Source: Patiria miniata
Lineage: Eukaryota > Echinodermata > Asteroidea > Valvatida > Asterinidae
Direction of reading: 5' to 3'
Length of the DNA stretch: 64,000 nt
Assembly: GCF_015706575.1 (NCBI RefSeq)
Contig: NW_024037062.1
Coordinates: forward strand, 7,994,811 to 8,058,810
In this document: piece after piece, positions 34,005 to 45,423 of the stretch
How positions within the stretch are numbered: position 1 is the stretch's first letter
How the letters are laid out: each line of letters starts with the position of its first letter
The notes under the pieces: model-generated
Seen by the model: the letters and a program-made list of their open reading frames with translations, nothing else
Told to the model about the DNA's origin: nothing
The model's database searches: none
Translations under genes and position numbers: made by a program

Positions 34005-37000
34005 ATGAAGTACCTTTTGGTAGCTCATTTTGCCGTGGTGGCCCAGTGCTGCCTGTTTGCTGCAGCCGCACACGCCCACGGGGACCCCGACTCGGTTCTC
34101 GAAGCAGCTCTCCGTCCGTTGTATAGTCAACTGGACGTCTTTCGAGACCAACTTGACGCGGTCAAAGTGCTTGTTCATGTCCCCTGTAAGAAAGGTAGGC
34201 TTAGGTGCGATTTTTTTTATGTAGAGATACTTTTTGGAATGCCGAAACAGCTTTTAACTTCGTCCCGTTGGTTGTGTTGAGGATGGGCTTTTAGGCTGAT
34301 GTATAGCGGCGTCTTAACACCAAGTTAGTAAAAATCGAGCGTAGCGTTCGCCCCAAAATAAATGTCAAATTGTTCGACCCGGGATCTCCAAAACAAAATC
34401 CAAAGACCGTATAGAGTACGTACTTTTGACGGCAGTGGCGTAGCCACGGGGGGGGGGGGGGGGGGGGGGCGTGGAGGGGGGGGGGCGACCGCCCCCCATG
34501 AAACCTTGTCGCCCCCCAGTCGCCCCCCCCCCCCCCCACTGAGATTTTGAGTTTCTAAAAAAATTATCATTGATCTACATGACGCCATGGGCGTCAATCC
34601 TGGGGGGGGGGGGGGGGGGGACAGGGGGACATGTCCCCCCCCCCACCTTTTGAAGTGTGGGGGACACAATATCAAATGTCCCCCCCCCCCCCGATTGTTG
34701 AACTCGTGTCTCATTTACAGGGCCCTATTATGTACTACAATGTATCTTTTGCTTAGAAAATATAGGTTAAAGTGGTCAGAAATTGCCTCAGATAGCACCA
34801 CAGTGCATTTAGAATCCAAAGTTTTTCGGGGCCCTTAAGCGGGCCCCGAACCCCACGCCTATAGCTCAGAATTCTGGTAGCTGATTCAATGACTCCAACC
34901 TCGAAAACAATGTTCACAAAATTTTCTTATGCCTTTAGCTGAGAAAACCTCGAAAATTATGTTTAAATTATTATCTTTTGTGCTAAGATAATTATTGGTT
35001 AAAGTGGTAAGAAATTGCCTCAGATCACACCACAGAGCATCGAAAATCCAATTTTTTTCGGGGCCCTTAAGCGGGCCCCGAACCCCACGCCAATAGCTCA
35101 GAATACCGATAGCTGATTCGATGTCTCCAACCTAGAAAACGATGTTCAAATAATTATCTTTTGCCAAGAAAATATTAGTAAAAGCATGGAGGAAAGTCGT
35201 AAGAAATTGCTTCAAATCACACCACAGAACATCTAGAATCCAATTTTTTTCGGGGCCCTTAAGCGGGCCGTGAACCCCACGCCGTAAGGGCTTCGCGCTT
35301 CGCGCTTGCATCAGTTATGATCAAGGTATGTCCCCACCCTCCCCTCTTTTGAGAAGCGATTGACGCCCCTGCTTGACGCCCCCCCATGAAATGTTCCAGC
35401 CCCCCCAGCGGCCCCCCCCCCCCCCACTGAAAAATTCCTGGCTACGCCACTGTTTGACGGACATGAGGAACACTATCATGATGATCATAATTTACAAAAC
35501 ACTTCGATGGAGCTCCAACGTCAATGCATCAGTTTGTTCATTAGACGTACCAAGTTTCATATTCTTTCTAAGATCATGAGAGGGCGTAATCCGCCCCGGC
35601 TGTAAAGTCCATGTACAAAAACGACTCTTTTGGAAAAAGACAGGTGCGATTATTAACGATATACCCGACCCTGAATGAATGTATTTATCAAAACCTGCCA
35701 CAGATGTTTTGGAGTGCTCTGAGGCTGGACCCCTTGGGATGGAAGATGGTCGCATCCCTAATGCAAGCATCACAGCTTCGTCATTTTGGGGCAACCTGGC
35801 CGACCATGCACCCAGAAAGGCTCGGCTTAACACTGAAGGTAAATTGTTATTTTTATTTCATCCACCAACATCACATGGGACAAAGCGTAAGACAAGTCTA
35901 ACAGTAGGAATTTAAAGCGATAATACGTCAAAGGTGACAACAATTGTCAAAAGTTGAAGTGGCTCTACCGTTGTTTTTCCAGGGGGGGGGGGGGTGATTG
36001 CGTGGGGTCCCTACCCCGAGAACCATAATTACCACACTATGTAAGCATGACCGCTGCCTTGTACAGTGCTTGAAGCACATGTGCTAAGAATCATTTTATG
36101 CTTAGCGGATTTGATTATCTGCTTACTCTGTAGTCTATGCTGCTAGCTGGGTTAGTGCAGGAAGTAGTGACCCAAATCCGTGGATTCAAGTCGACTTCGG
36201 TTGCATTGTGATCATCACTAGCCTCATCACTCAGGGGCGTGGCGATCAACGTGACCGTCAATGGGTGACTGAGTTCCAGGTTGCGTATAGCAACGATGGC
36301 CAGGAATGGACTAACGTCAACGCAGAAGGAGAAAGTGCACCGACAAAGGTTAGTAATTAATTACATTTCTATTAATGAAGGACATAATAAGTCATATTTA
36401 TGAATGAATTAGGGCGCTCTAACGACAGAGTATGGGCTACAACGATGTGAGTACCAGGTTGTTGACAATGATAATTTATAATGATATTACTACAGTTTAA
36501 ACAAAAATATTTTCCCAATCTTACAGTTTAAAGTATTCTTAATATAGCGTTTACAAAATATTGCTTTACAAAATATCGAAACCACATAAAAAGTAAACCA
36601 GTTAGTTAAAAAGTAGTAGTTAAAATTATACCTTAAAAAACTGTCTTAAGCTATCATTTAAACATTTTCAATTTCGTAATGTTTATTGCATAATGTTGTA
36701 ATAAAGCTTCAACAAATGAGATTGTCCTGAGACCCAGATTTGAAACAAAAATATGGTGATAATTTCCTCTAACATTGAGTTCAAATTTCACGTTCGGTCA
36801 TCGGGGTGAGTACCTCGTTCCCGTAGTGTAAGGCAGTACGCTACCAGTACGCTACCTGCTCTATCATATTTAAGCGAGGTTGAAATGAATTTTCCAGGCT
36901 GAGCTCCAGACAAAAAGTCGGAAAAACACGGTAATGAAAACTGTGGCAATAGAGATTAAACACCTCCCAACTTTCAACGCTAGTTTGTAAATTATATCCA

Positions 37001-37164
37001 TATTGTTTATTCCACAGTTCCCTGGAAACTCAGACAGAAATACGTACGTGACCACCACTTTCCCGAAGGCTTTCCAGGCCAGGTTCCTGCGTATCCTGCC
37101 TACTCAGTGGAGCGTGCACTGCAGTATGCGCTTTGAGGTCATCGGCTGCAAAAGTCATGAGTAA
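34005..37164 (+). CDS. Gene B: secreted F5/8 type C (discoidin) domain protein, four exons
   Basis: Exons 34005-34194, 35704-35838, 36134-36348 and 37018-37164 give 228 codons ending in TAA, with the same phases as gene A (1, 1, 0). Donors are gtaggc, gtaaat and gttagt; acceptors end cacag, tgtag and cacag. ATG 34005 matches the gene A start; two in-frame ATGs lie just upstream (33993-34001). The product has a signal peptide (MKYLLVAHFAVVAQCC, cleavage after AHA), a Leu-rich coil one heptad shorter than in gene A, and an F5/8C domain from Cys68 to Cys224 with GPLGMEDGRI, ITASS, ARLN, NPWIQVDFG, ITQGRG, WVTEFQVAYS, FPGNSD and MRFEVIGC. Probable role: secreted multivalent lectin (inference). 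The conserved TATA promoter is absent, and nested transposons fill intron 1. Confidence 0.9.
34586..35371. mobile_element. Second hAT-like element nested in the first
   Basis: The left end CATGGGCGTCAATC pairs with the inverse of CAGGGGCGTCAATC at the right. The flanks CATGACGC (34578-34585) and CTTGACGC (35372-35379) form an 8-bp target duplication with one mismatch. It carries three tandem internal blocks (see 34790-35285). No transposase. Confidence 0.88.
34790..35285. repeat. Three tandem blocks with 'ggggcccttaagcgggcc' core
   Basis: Cores at 34827, 35059 and 35251, so periods are about 232 and 192 bp. Each block has 'caccacag', 'agaatccaa', the palindrome-like core and 'gaaccccacgcc'. 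They are internal to the nested element. Confidence 0.9.
36020..36133 (+). repeat. Decayed exon 3 start upstream of gene B exon 3
   Basis: 'accgctgccttgtacagtg' followed by 'cttgaagcac' (about 36049-36078) resembles the decoy copies in gene A intron 2 ('gctgcctggtatagtgcctgaag'), followed by the same 'atgctta' linker and then the real acceptor at 36131-36133. Confidence 0.6.
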
Positions 37165-37880
37165 TTCCGTCGTTCGTAGCGCGGGAAAAGTTTGCTCTAA
37201 TGCTCGCTGAAAATTCGACAAATTTGAGCAGGGATGTGTATGTCATAGATATTATGTGGTGTTAAATTTTAAGAATGTTTCAGTCAAAACATTAATGCAC
37301 ATAGGAGGATCTGCAGTTACCGAGAAAACGTACCTACCGATTTAACAAGAAATCCTCGCTCAAAATGAGGATAGAACTGGTGGCCAGTTCCCTGCCAGAA
37401 ATGGTGTCATTGGTAGAAATACACAAATATTGTGTATTTTCTTTGTTTTCGCTCAAAATGTATAGAATCCACTGAGCTGAACCTTCCACAAGTTAGTTGT
37501 CATTCACACTACTCAGGAGTTAGAGCGATGTTTTTGCTTTGCTCAAACGGAGGGGGGATGCACTAAAAGCACATGATCCGATGCACCTTTAACATGCCCC
37601 CCCCCCAAAAAAAAACAAACAAACAACAAACAAAACAAAAAAAACGGCATTTGCATTTCATGTGCTTTTCCAGAGACCCCCGTTCGAACTTGTTTCCGCC
37701 TCCTACATTCTGAGTCTACGATGGAAGGGCCCGAAACCGATCTAACAGTAGACCAAGATTGATGGCACAGACTTTTCCACAGTTTAAATTGTCAAATTTC
37801 CAATGAGCATTAGAGACAGGGGTTTCCCATGCTACATTGATGCCGGTAAAAGAAATCAGTTGGATAAAGACTGGTGATTA
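37165..37880 (+). other. Gene B 3' region with inverted repeat
   Basis: Arm 37194-37221 is mirrored at 37789-37815, matching the arms after gene A. There is a C/A-rich patch at 37600-37650. The AATAAA of gene A is replaced by 'aagaaatc' near 37850; I see no other strong poly(A) signal close by. Confidence 0.55.
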
Positions 37881-37994
37881 ACAGAAGCTTAAAGTTACCT
37901 TATTTCGAGTTTCCATATTTTTGTTTAGATTCTTAGTGGCACAATCAGTAAGTACAATGGTATGTATTTACATATGTAATATCATTTTTGCATG

Positions 37995-39250
37995 TATAGG
38001 TTTTCCCGGCCAAGTTAGCAGATTTGGCGGCCAAATTGGTGACCATGCACCACGAATTTGAATGCACGTTGAGATCAACATTCAATTACCTAAAAACACC
38101 AATCAATTTCATATGAAAAGCATGCGATTTCACATTTAAATCATGCAATTTCAACAATACGGCATTCAAATTAAAATTGCACAAACGAGCATCCAAATTC
38201 GCCGGAGCTTCAAGCTGTGTAAGTTTGGTCATTCGAATTCACCATTAAGCAAGCATATGTGTAAAGTAAGCAAATTAATTCGAAATAGGTCCATGTCGTT
38301 CCGTTGTTTGTTAGAATAAGATTGAGTGCTTTCGTTCCAATTTGGAAGGGGGGGGGGGCAAGGGGGGGCTTCCCCAGGAAAAAGCCCCCTCCCCCTCCAA
38401 AAAAAAGAGGGGGGGGGAGGGGAAAAAAGGAAAAGAAAAAGAGGCGCGAAGTCATATTGCTGTAAATTTAATGGCTTGGGGGATGTCCGTGCCCCCCTCT
38501 TAAACTGATAAATCGAGAATATGCTGGGAAATACAGGCATTTTGGGGGGAATATGTTTTGCCTCCCTCTAGAAAAAAAACCCGGGACGCCCTTGACGTCC
38601 ATCAAGACTCTGCGACTGCTCTGATCACCATGCAAACTGTTAGATTGAAGCCCTAGAAATATCAATATGCGGGCTAATGGGCGTTACATGAGAATTCAAA
38701 TGTAGACCCTGGTCGTTTGATCGAAGCTTTCGATGGCAATGCCCAAGACGATCTTGAACTTGCAGATAAGCTGGCCATAATCAGATCTACTGACAGGTCA
38801 ATTGTAGCAACGTATCTCAGATCTGGCAGACAGAAAAACCTGCAAAGAGGAGGGGCCAGAAACACAAAAATGGACCACGACCTGAAGCAGAAAAAAAATG
38901 AAAAGATGAAAGAAATTAAAAGACTCGCATCGTCTACTTTTGTTTACTTTTATTTTGGACGCAAAAAGTGCTTAATAGAATGCGCGGAAATGAAAACGAA
39001 AACAAGAATCTGATGCAAATAACCCTAAACCAAACCGACTGCTAAATTGAATGATCACTTAAACTGAATGACATAACTACAATTTAGGATGTGTTAAACA
39101 TGAAAATGTCAGGTCTTAAAACGAATTTGAACGCCTCAAATCTAATACGAACCACGGGAATGACAGCAGGATGCTACTTCGCTTCAAATTGGTGACTATC
39201 AAGATGAATTTTGAATGCTTTTTTTGCGAAATTGGCTGGGAAAACCTATA
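37995..39250. mobile_element. Larger 'taggttttcccggcca' TIR element
   Basis: Left end 'tataggttttcccggccaag' and right end 'ttggctgggaaaacctata'. About 1.26 kb. It includes 'cattcaattacc'-type blocks, a G/C-tract patch at 38345-38420 and a short open frame (38717-39013). It is related to the elements at 30490-31282 and 63153-63943. Confidence 0.7.
38717..39013 (+). CDS. Unrecognised open frame inside a TIR element
   Basis: A 98-codon frame whose first half, from IEAFDGNAQDDLELADKLAI through the IIRSTDRSIVATYLRS segment, has protein-like composition. The second half is Lys-rich and repetitive. It lies between inverted ends, so it may be a relic of an element-encoded protein or a captured gene fragment. 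I recognise no domain. It could equally be chance. Confidence 0.25.
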   Translation: MIEAFDGNAQDDLELADKLAIIRSTDRSIVATYLRSGRQKNLQRGGARNTKMDHDLKQKKNEKMKEIKRLASSTFVYFYFGRKKCLIECAEMKTKTRI

Positions 39251-41077
39251 GTAGAATAATGGTAAAAGGGAAATGTTTGCAAGACAAGCTAGAATATGCC
39301 ATTTTTTCACTCAAAATACAATACTCCTAAAGGTACACTTTTTGGCCGGTTGCGCTCTTTTGGGCTCTAAAAACGCATTTCTCAAGAAATAATAATCAAT
39401 GGAAAGATTGGTGACAAGTGGAATATAAACGTGCACACAACTATACCTTGAAAAGTGACGGTCTCATTTTGAGTTCAAATGGCATTTTTTTCACTGCTAG
39501 AAATACTTAAAGGCGAGGCAAAAATGGCTGACGCGCCACATGAAAACAAACGAGCGTATTCATCATTTTCTCTGGAAATGTCAGACATTTTGTCGGGATT
39601 TTTTTGGACCCAGAAAACAATCCCCAGATGAAAGTGCACGTGAAACTTCGATAATAATTACTTCAATCGTCACAAATTATTGTTGAAGTATTGCGGACAC
39701 TATAAGAGGGCGCTATTTGAAGTGGGTAAATTTGAGTCAATACAAAATAATTTACCACTCAAAATCGCTTCGTAAACCAATGGAATGAATATTATTTATG
39801 AACTGCAAACTATTTTGTTCTACAACACTGTACAATTCCAATAAATCTTGCATGAAACTTTTGAAATATCCAATAATTATAGCTTACTTCATTATATTAG
39901 CAAACCTGGTATAATATATTAATTTTCTTAATATAGAAATGGGCATAATTATATAGATTATTACTCTTTCTTAAGTGTCCTTTTCAACATGGTTAAGCAT
40001 ATACATTAGTTCAGTACCTGGTGGAAATAGATAAACAGTATGAACTGGCTATATTTTTTCAGCAAACTGTTTTCTTTTCGGTTTTTTTGTTCTTTTTCTT
40101 GTTTTCCCTTAAAATATGAAGAGGTTAAAGGTAATCGACACAATTTGCAAACATTCAAACATTAAACTGTCAAATTATTCTTAAATATCCCACTTTATTG
40201 TAAGTAAATAAAATGTTTAAGCATCCTGTTAAATCATTTGCGCCCGGTATGCTGTCTTTTTCCATGCAAGAGGAATTTACCATCATTTCCTCGGGATGGT
40301 AAGGATCAAACCATCAAACTGTCAACAAAAACCTGTTTTGTGCATGAGAAATTGAAGATGCATTGTCACAATTTTCTCAAAAGCATTATATCTACTGCGC
40401 ATAATTTCAACGGTTTTTTATTTTTTTTAATTTTTTTATAACAACTTGCCTCAGATTTATTGTATTACTGTTTCTTGAAACGGCAAAAAAAATATTCTTC
40501 TGCAAATTGTGGCCATTACCTTCAAGCCCATTAAATTAAATGAATATGGAGTAGAAGACACGATAGAGAAAGTTCGGCATATCTTTTCTCATTTAATAAA
40601 AGCACTTTAGATAGAGTGTAAGCGTGCACCTGCAGTGTTGTGTTGTCTCTAGATATCATTTATTACTGTTAGTGATCTCTTAAGGTGTCTCACGGCTTTT
40701 CGTGTATAATTCAAGACTACGTTTGTGCTGGTCCCAGAGGGCCAGCCTAGTGACAGTGCTCTTAGCACTTATCTAGCACAGAGGTACGCACTGACCGACC
40801 GACCGACTGGACCGGACTGACTGTCTCTTGTGATTTAGCCTTTAATAAGCCAGACCTGACCAGACCCGACCAAACCTGACCTTTCTTTCTCCTAATGAGC
40901 CTTTAAAATGCTACTGCCAAAATACATTTGCCGATTGCAGCGAAATTTGGACAGGATCTTTCTCGACCGAACTCCTACCTGAGATGATGTTAAGCATTTC
41001 GTCAGGGACACCACGAAGCACCACCGATGTACATACCAGTAAAATCTAGCAATCGGGGAAACGGCATCTAAGGCCAA
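39251..41077. other. Stretch without a recognised gene
   Basis: Mostly AT-rich. 40790-40880 has 'gaccgaccgacc' and 'ccagacctgacc' short repeats. No exon is supported. Confidence 0.5.
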
Positions 41078-41285
41078 AAAAATATACCTGAATTTTTTGC
41101 CTCAAATGTCCGCTGATGACTGCAAATGGTGCCCGACTAGACTTAGTGCAAATACATGGGAGTCCAGAGAAGCCACATAAAGTTTATTCTCGATCATAAC
41201 CCCATCTAAAAACACGTTAAAATTGTGCAGCAGCAGGATTCCAGTCAAACCAGTGAATTTGGCGGTTTTGAGACATCAAGTAGTA
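41078..41285. mobile_element. Inverted, partial copy of the 51601-51980 MITE
   Basis: From 'aggccaaaaaaatatacctg' the sequence is the reverse complement of 51690-51890: 'gactgcaaatggtgcccgac', 'cataaccccatctaaaaaca', 'gattccagtcaaaccagtga' and 'ggcggttttgagacatca' all match inverted. The second TIR is not present. Confidence 0.85.
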
Positions 41286-41324
41286 CGCTTCAATGTATCA
41301 GGCCTACAACTTACACTATGTGAG

Positions 41325-41470
41325 TGTTACTTCGGGTCAACGCGCCACCTCTCATAGAAGGAGGTGTTACTTCGTGAAAACGTTTTGCTCGCATTTGAGC
41401 AGAGTGCGCGTCATACATTACAATGGTTAATGGAACTTGAGTGTTACTTCGTGAAAACGAAAATTGTCAC
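41325..41470. repeat. Spaced repeats of 'gtgttacttcgtgaaaacg'
   Basis: Three copies at about 41326, 41366 and 41442, the first slightly changed ('cgggtcaacg'). Confidence 0.6.
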
Positions 41471-42094
41471 TTGTGCGCAAAGGTTGCCATGGATAATTAG
41501 CGTAATTATTAAAGTAAAGCTCTTGGAAATTTGAAACATCGTTCGATAGTAGGCCTTGATGAATAATGTATAAAAGTGAAAAAAAAAAAACCAGATAATT
41601 AAAACAAAAATATGGTTTAAAACGTGGAGTGTTACAATCATGGTGTCGGTGACGATTTGGGGTCAAAGGTTACCTAGTGGTTACTAGTGGTCATTTTCTT
41701 TAAAGTTACAAGCCCCCCCCCCCAATTAATGGTCCAACTAATGTCAAACTTGGTCAAATACATATCTGGACCTAAACCTGATAGGAAGTGATGAAGTGGT
41801 CATTCATGTGGTCACTCAGTGATAATTTATGAACATTCCCAAAATATGAACTGTTGCGCTTTCGCCACGTACTTCAGACACACTCACGCAATGCAATTGA
41901 TAGTCATTCACCTCCTTGTTAAAAACCAGCTCATTGAGGTTGTTGTACAAAATAAGATCAAAAGGCCGATCACTCGTACATACGGTGGTCAACAGTGGAC
42001 ATTTTCTTGTAATTAAGTGGCTATGGAACCGGTGACATGAACATAGGTGTTGCGGGTGGAAACGTTTTCAGGTTAGAGGAGTGCCGTTGTAGCG

Positions 42095-42268
42095 TAAAAT
42101 ATCCGACTCCATGAAATGTGGACTCATTGGTAGGGATTGCACACGCGTGAGTACCTTAATATGCTATTTTTAGGATCGTTTGTGGAGAGAGACCTACCAC
42201 GTGCGAGGGTTAACCAATAAAAGGGAAAAAGGGGTCCGATTTCCATAGGAGTCGGATTTTCATGTGAC
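42095..42268. mobile_element. Small foldback element
   Basis: 'aaaatatccgactcc' at the left is mirrored by 'ggagtcggattttc' at the right, with a 'gtgagtac'/'accacgtgcg' interior. No coding content. Confidence 0.6.
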
Positions 42269-42409
42269 ACCGTCATTAGATCTTCTTCGGTCACAAGAGG
42301 GCGCTATAAGCGCGCTGATACTGTCAAGATTTGTCCTGCACTGATACAATTCGCCAGAAAGTTCATTTGCTTCCGAACCATATTTTAATACGCCCAATTA
42401 GTCTAGTCG

Positions 42410-44470
42410 GAAGATAGGGTTCCCATGCACCCTCTGGATATATTTTTGTAACCTACTGTTTTGTAATCCTTAAGGTGACTAGCGAATGAATTTTGATGTT
42501 CCCAAGATCAAATATTGTCCCATGGGGTTCATTTGGCGGCCATCTTGGCGGCAGTCTTCGATTTCGACGAAAGTCTATTGTTGACCTAACTTTTGTACCA
42601 GGCGTCATAGGAAGACAAATGAACACGTTTTTTCGGGTTAATTTGGGTGTGAGGAATCAATTGAAAGTGTTACGTTTATAATATGGCGGCCATTTTTGCG
42701 ACCATCTTGGATTTCGACAACAATCAGTTGTACGTGAAGTAAATTTTTAACAAGGCATCATGGGAAGAAAAAAATAAATGTTGTTAGGGGTCATTTGGGC
42801 GAGCGGAATCGATCGAAAGCATGATTTCATGATTTGGGCGGCCATCGTGACGGCCATTTTAGATTTCGAAAATGTGTTATTTTACATGACTTTTGAGCTA
42901 GGCACCATAGGAAGTCAAATTCAGATGTAGCCTTAATCTTGTAGTATTAGCTGGAATGGTGATATAGTGAACCAACAATCATAGCATAGTTTCAGTGTGG
43001 TGTTGGATAATGCCAGTGTGGTGATGAGGACCTATCATTCTCCATCACTCATTGACTTGCTGCAGAAAACTCTTGAGAAGGCGGAGGAACAATAGTTGAA
43101 GTGCATCAACAGATTGATTATGATGAGTTTCTTGACGTGACTAGACGTTCAGTATGACGATGAAATGTCATTGATTATCATTTCTCTAGCTTGTCGTGTT
43201 GCTCGAAAATATGAACAATTTTCTCTTCACTGTTGCTTTGTGTACTCATACCTTGTAATGTGTACGCATTACAATTACAGATATTTTAGTCTTTTATAAT
43301 TGTCCACTGGAATATTACTACTATGATGGCGTCACTATGTAATGGTATATAATATGTATATTCAGCAAGTTCTCCATGAAGGAGATATTTTTTAGGAGTG
43401 GACCCAAGTCCATTCTTTTGACATGGCCCATGCCATCTAAGACGTCTCATACCGAGGAGAGCAAACATGCTCGGGATACCAGCACGCTCTAAAACCTCCG
43501 TATTTGTCACTCGATCCTGCCAGCTTATGCAGAGGGTACGTCTGAGGCATCGGAGTTGGAACCTCTTTAGTCTCTTCTCCTGACCAGCATGGGTTGTCCA
43601 GGCTTCACAACCGTTCAAGAGTGTACGAGGACACAGGACTGGTACACTTGCATCTTGTATCAGCTGCATCGGTGGTAACTTCTCCTGTCTTGGACTGCAC
43701 CAGTGTCGTTATCGAGATATTCGGTCATTGCCTTCTTGATGCCCTCATACAGCCTTCTTGCATCACTGGTCTCTTGCGGCCCTGGCCTTGGAACATATGT
43801 TATGTGCTGGGACTGGGATCCTTCTTGTGGGCAAGGAGAGCTCTTTTCTTGGCTTTTGTCACTTTTTTTTTTCTTCCCAGCTCGTACCAGTCAGCATTCC
43901 TACGTTCTCTCTTTCCGTAGGAAGAAGTGGTGAGGTTGTAGATCATAACGAAGGTTGGACCACTTGGATTCCAACTGTTATCACCGCCTGTAGGTTATGC
44001 CAGAGCCTCTCTAAGATTGTCAAACTGCTGAGTCCTCGCTGGGCTGTTGATGCAGAAGGTGACAATTCGCGGTAGGTGATCCATAGTCTTGGTGTGGTGA
44101 GGCTTTTTTGGTATGAACTTCGCTTTGCTAGCTACGAGGGAATGGTTTGTATCACCACCAACCGCCTTAGCGGCTCCACTCCTGATATTTTTCTGTTTAC
44201 TCTACTAGCCTTTACCATTCGTAGGGCGTTCTGAAAGGCAGCAGCTGAAACCTGAGGTAAAGAATGTCTCCCTATGATGCCTGGCTCAAAAGTTATGTCA
44301 ATAATCGATTTTTTTTTTGTCGAGAGCCAAGTTGGCTGCCAAGAGTGGCCGCCAAATGAAGCCCATGGGACGATATTTGATCTTGGGAACATCGAAATTC
44401 ATTCACTAGACACCATAAGGATTACAAAAAGTAGGTTATAAAAATATATCCAGGGGATGCATGAGAACGC
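42410..44470. mobile_element. 2-kb foldback with ~190-bp arms enclosing a LINE fragment
   Basis: 42410-42610 and 44270-44470 are inverted copies: 'ctggatatatttttgtaacc', 'gttcccaagatcaaatattg' and 'cccatgg' with 'tcatttggcggcc' appear on both sides. The left arm continues into two further diverged units (about 42690 and 42840, 'atggcggcc...ttttgcgacc'). The interior holds a LINE remnant on the - strand. Either a long-TIR element captured it or a LINE copied itself into a repeat array. Confidence 0.8.
43286..43930 (-). pseudogene. RTE/CR1-type LINE reverse transcriptase C-terminal fragment
   Basis: The - strand frame at 43286-43669 encodes a typical LINE C-terminal region: GCEAWTTHAGQEKRLKRFQL, then RCLRRTLCISWQDRVTNTEV, then LERAGIPSMF and MRRLRWHG. 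Upstream on the same strand (43670-43930) are out-of-frame pieces of the linker before the reverse transcriptase (such as 'RRNADWYELGRKKK'). The catalytic palm is missing, so the copy is internally deleted and frameshifted. It is a relic, not a host gene. Confidence 0.8.
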
Positions 44471-44708
44471 CTTATGTGCATTCTGCGCGACATCGCGCAG
44501 TACGCGCGACAATCTCCTTAAAGGGAGTTGTTGACATCTTACTCGCGAGCTGGACACTCCATTATTTAGCTAGAGGGGTGTTTTACAAAACATGAAGTGA
44601 ACTTGCTGAACAAAATCGGGGTTTTTTTGACCGAACATTTTAGATTTTTTTGAGCGAAAAGGTATTTATGGATGGGAATAAATATGTGCTTGGTCGGTAT
44701 TAATCACT

Positions 44709-44797
44709 CTGTTTAAGAGCGCTTGGAGTCTGAGTGCATACTGATAATTACCATCGCCTTTAATCAACAGCACCCAGACTCCAAGCGGTCTTAAATA
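44709..44797. repeat. Short foldback
   Basis: 'gtttaagagcgcttggagtc' is mirrored by 'gactccaagcggtcttaaat', with a loop of about 45 bp. Confidence 0.8.
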
Positions 44798-45423
44798 GAG
44801 CACCCAACACCTGCTCACCAGTGCCTTCCACCGAGAATCCAGTCTTCAACACCAAAAACTTCCACGTCTCGCAAACCAAGCACACCGCGATGTCTTGGTC
44901 TAAGGGAAAATGGAAACAATAAAAGAGATTATGCTAGTCCAGTTTCCAAAAGAAATATCAAAGACACCCAATCCCTAATGACCAAACCGCACCTCCGCAA
45001 CAACGCTTCCTTCATCCAGCACACCGTCGTCACCCTCAGCCAGCGCCTCCTCATCGAACAACGTCACAGTTAAATGGGAACTAGCTACAGGTCGCCATAT
45101 TATGCAAGCGGGAACCAGCCTAGTCTTCCCAAAGGTCTCCCTCATCGCAAGGCTCCTGTGCATGAATATGCATTAGCGTTAATATTAATCTTAGTAGCCA
45201 ATGACCGTGCATCAATGAGCCTGCCTGAGCTCCAGCCCGGGCGTAATGCTGAATCGCACTCGTTAGTCCTATGATTAGTGCGTTGAATGTACCCGGCAAA
45301 ACGTGTTGTCTGGTGGTGAAATATCTACATTTTGAAACATTTGATGCGTTGGATTTCGAACCCAGTAGGAAACCAAACCGGATTAAATTTTATCGAAAGG
45401 TAGTAACCGAGCCTGTCATCAGG

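Larger units (their letters stand above)
34433..35452. mobile_element. hAT-like element with 8-bp TSD in gene B intron 1
   Basis: TIR CAGTGGCGTAGCCA at the left and its inverse TGGCTACGCCACTG at the right. It is flanked by identical TTTGACGG at 34425-34432 and 35453-35460. It is 1020 bp, with long G/C tracts near both ends. Non-coding except for artefactual proline/glycine frames. 786 bp of it is a second insertion, so the host element is only about 230 bp. Confidence 0.93.

Noticed and set aside
34291..34714. Pro/Gly-rich frames around gene B intron 1
   Set aside because: They run through G and C tracts of nested hAT-like elements; no family resemblance.
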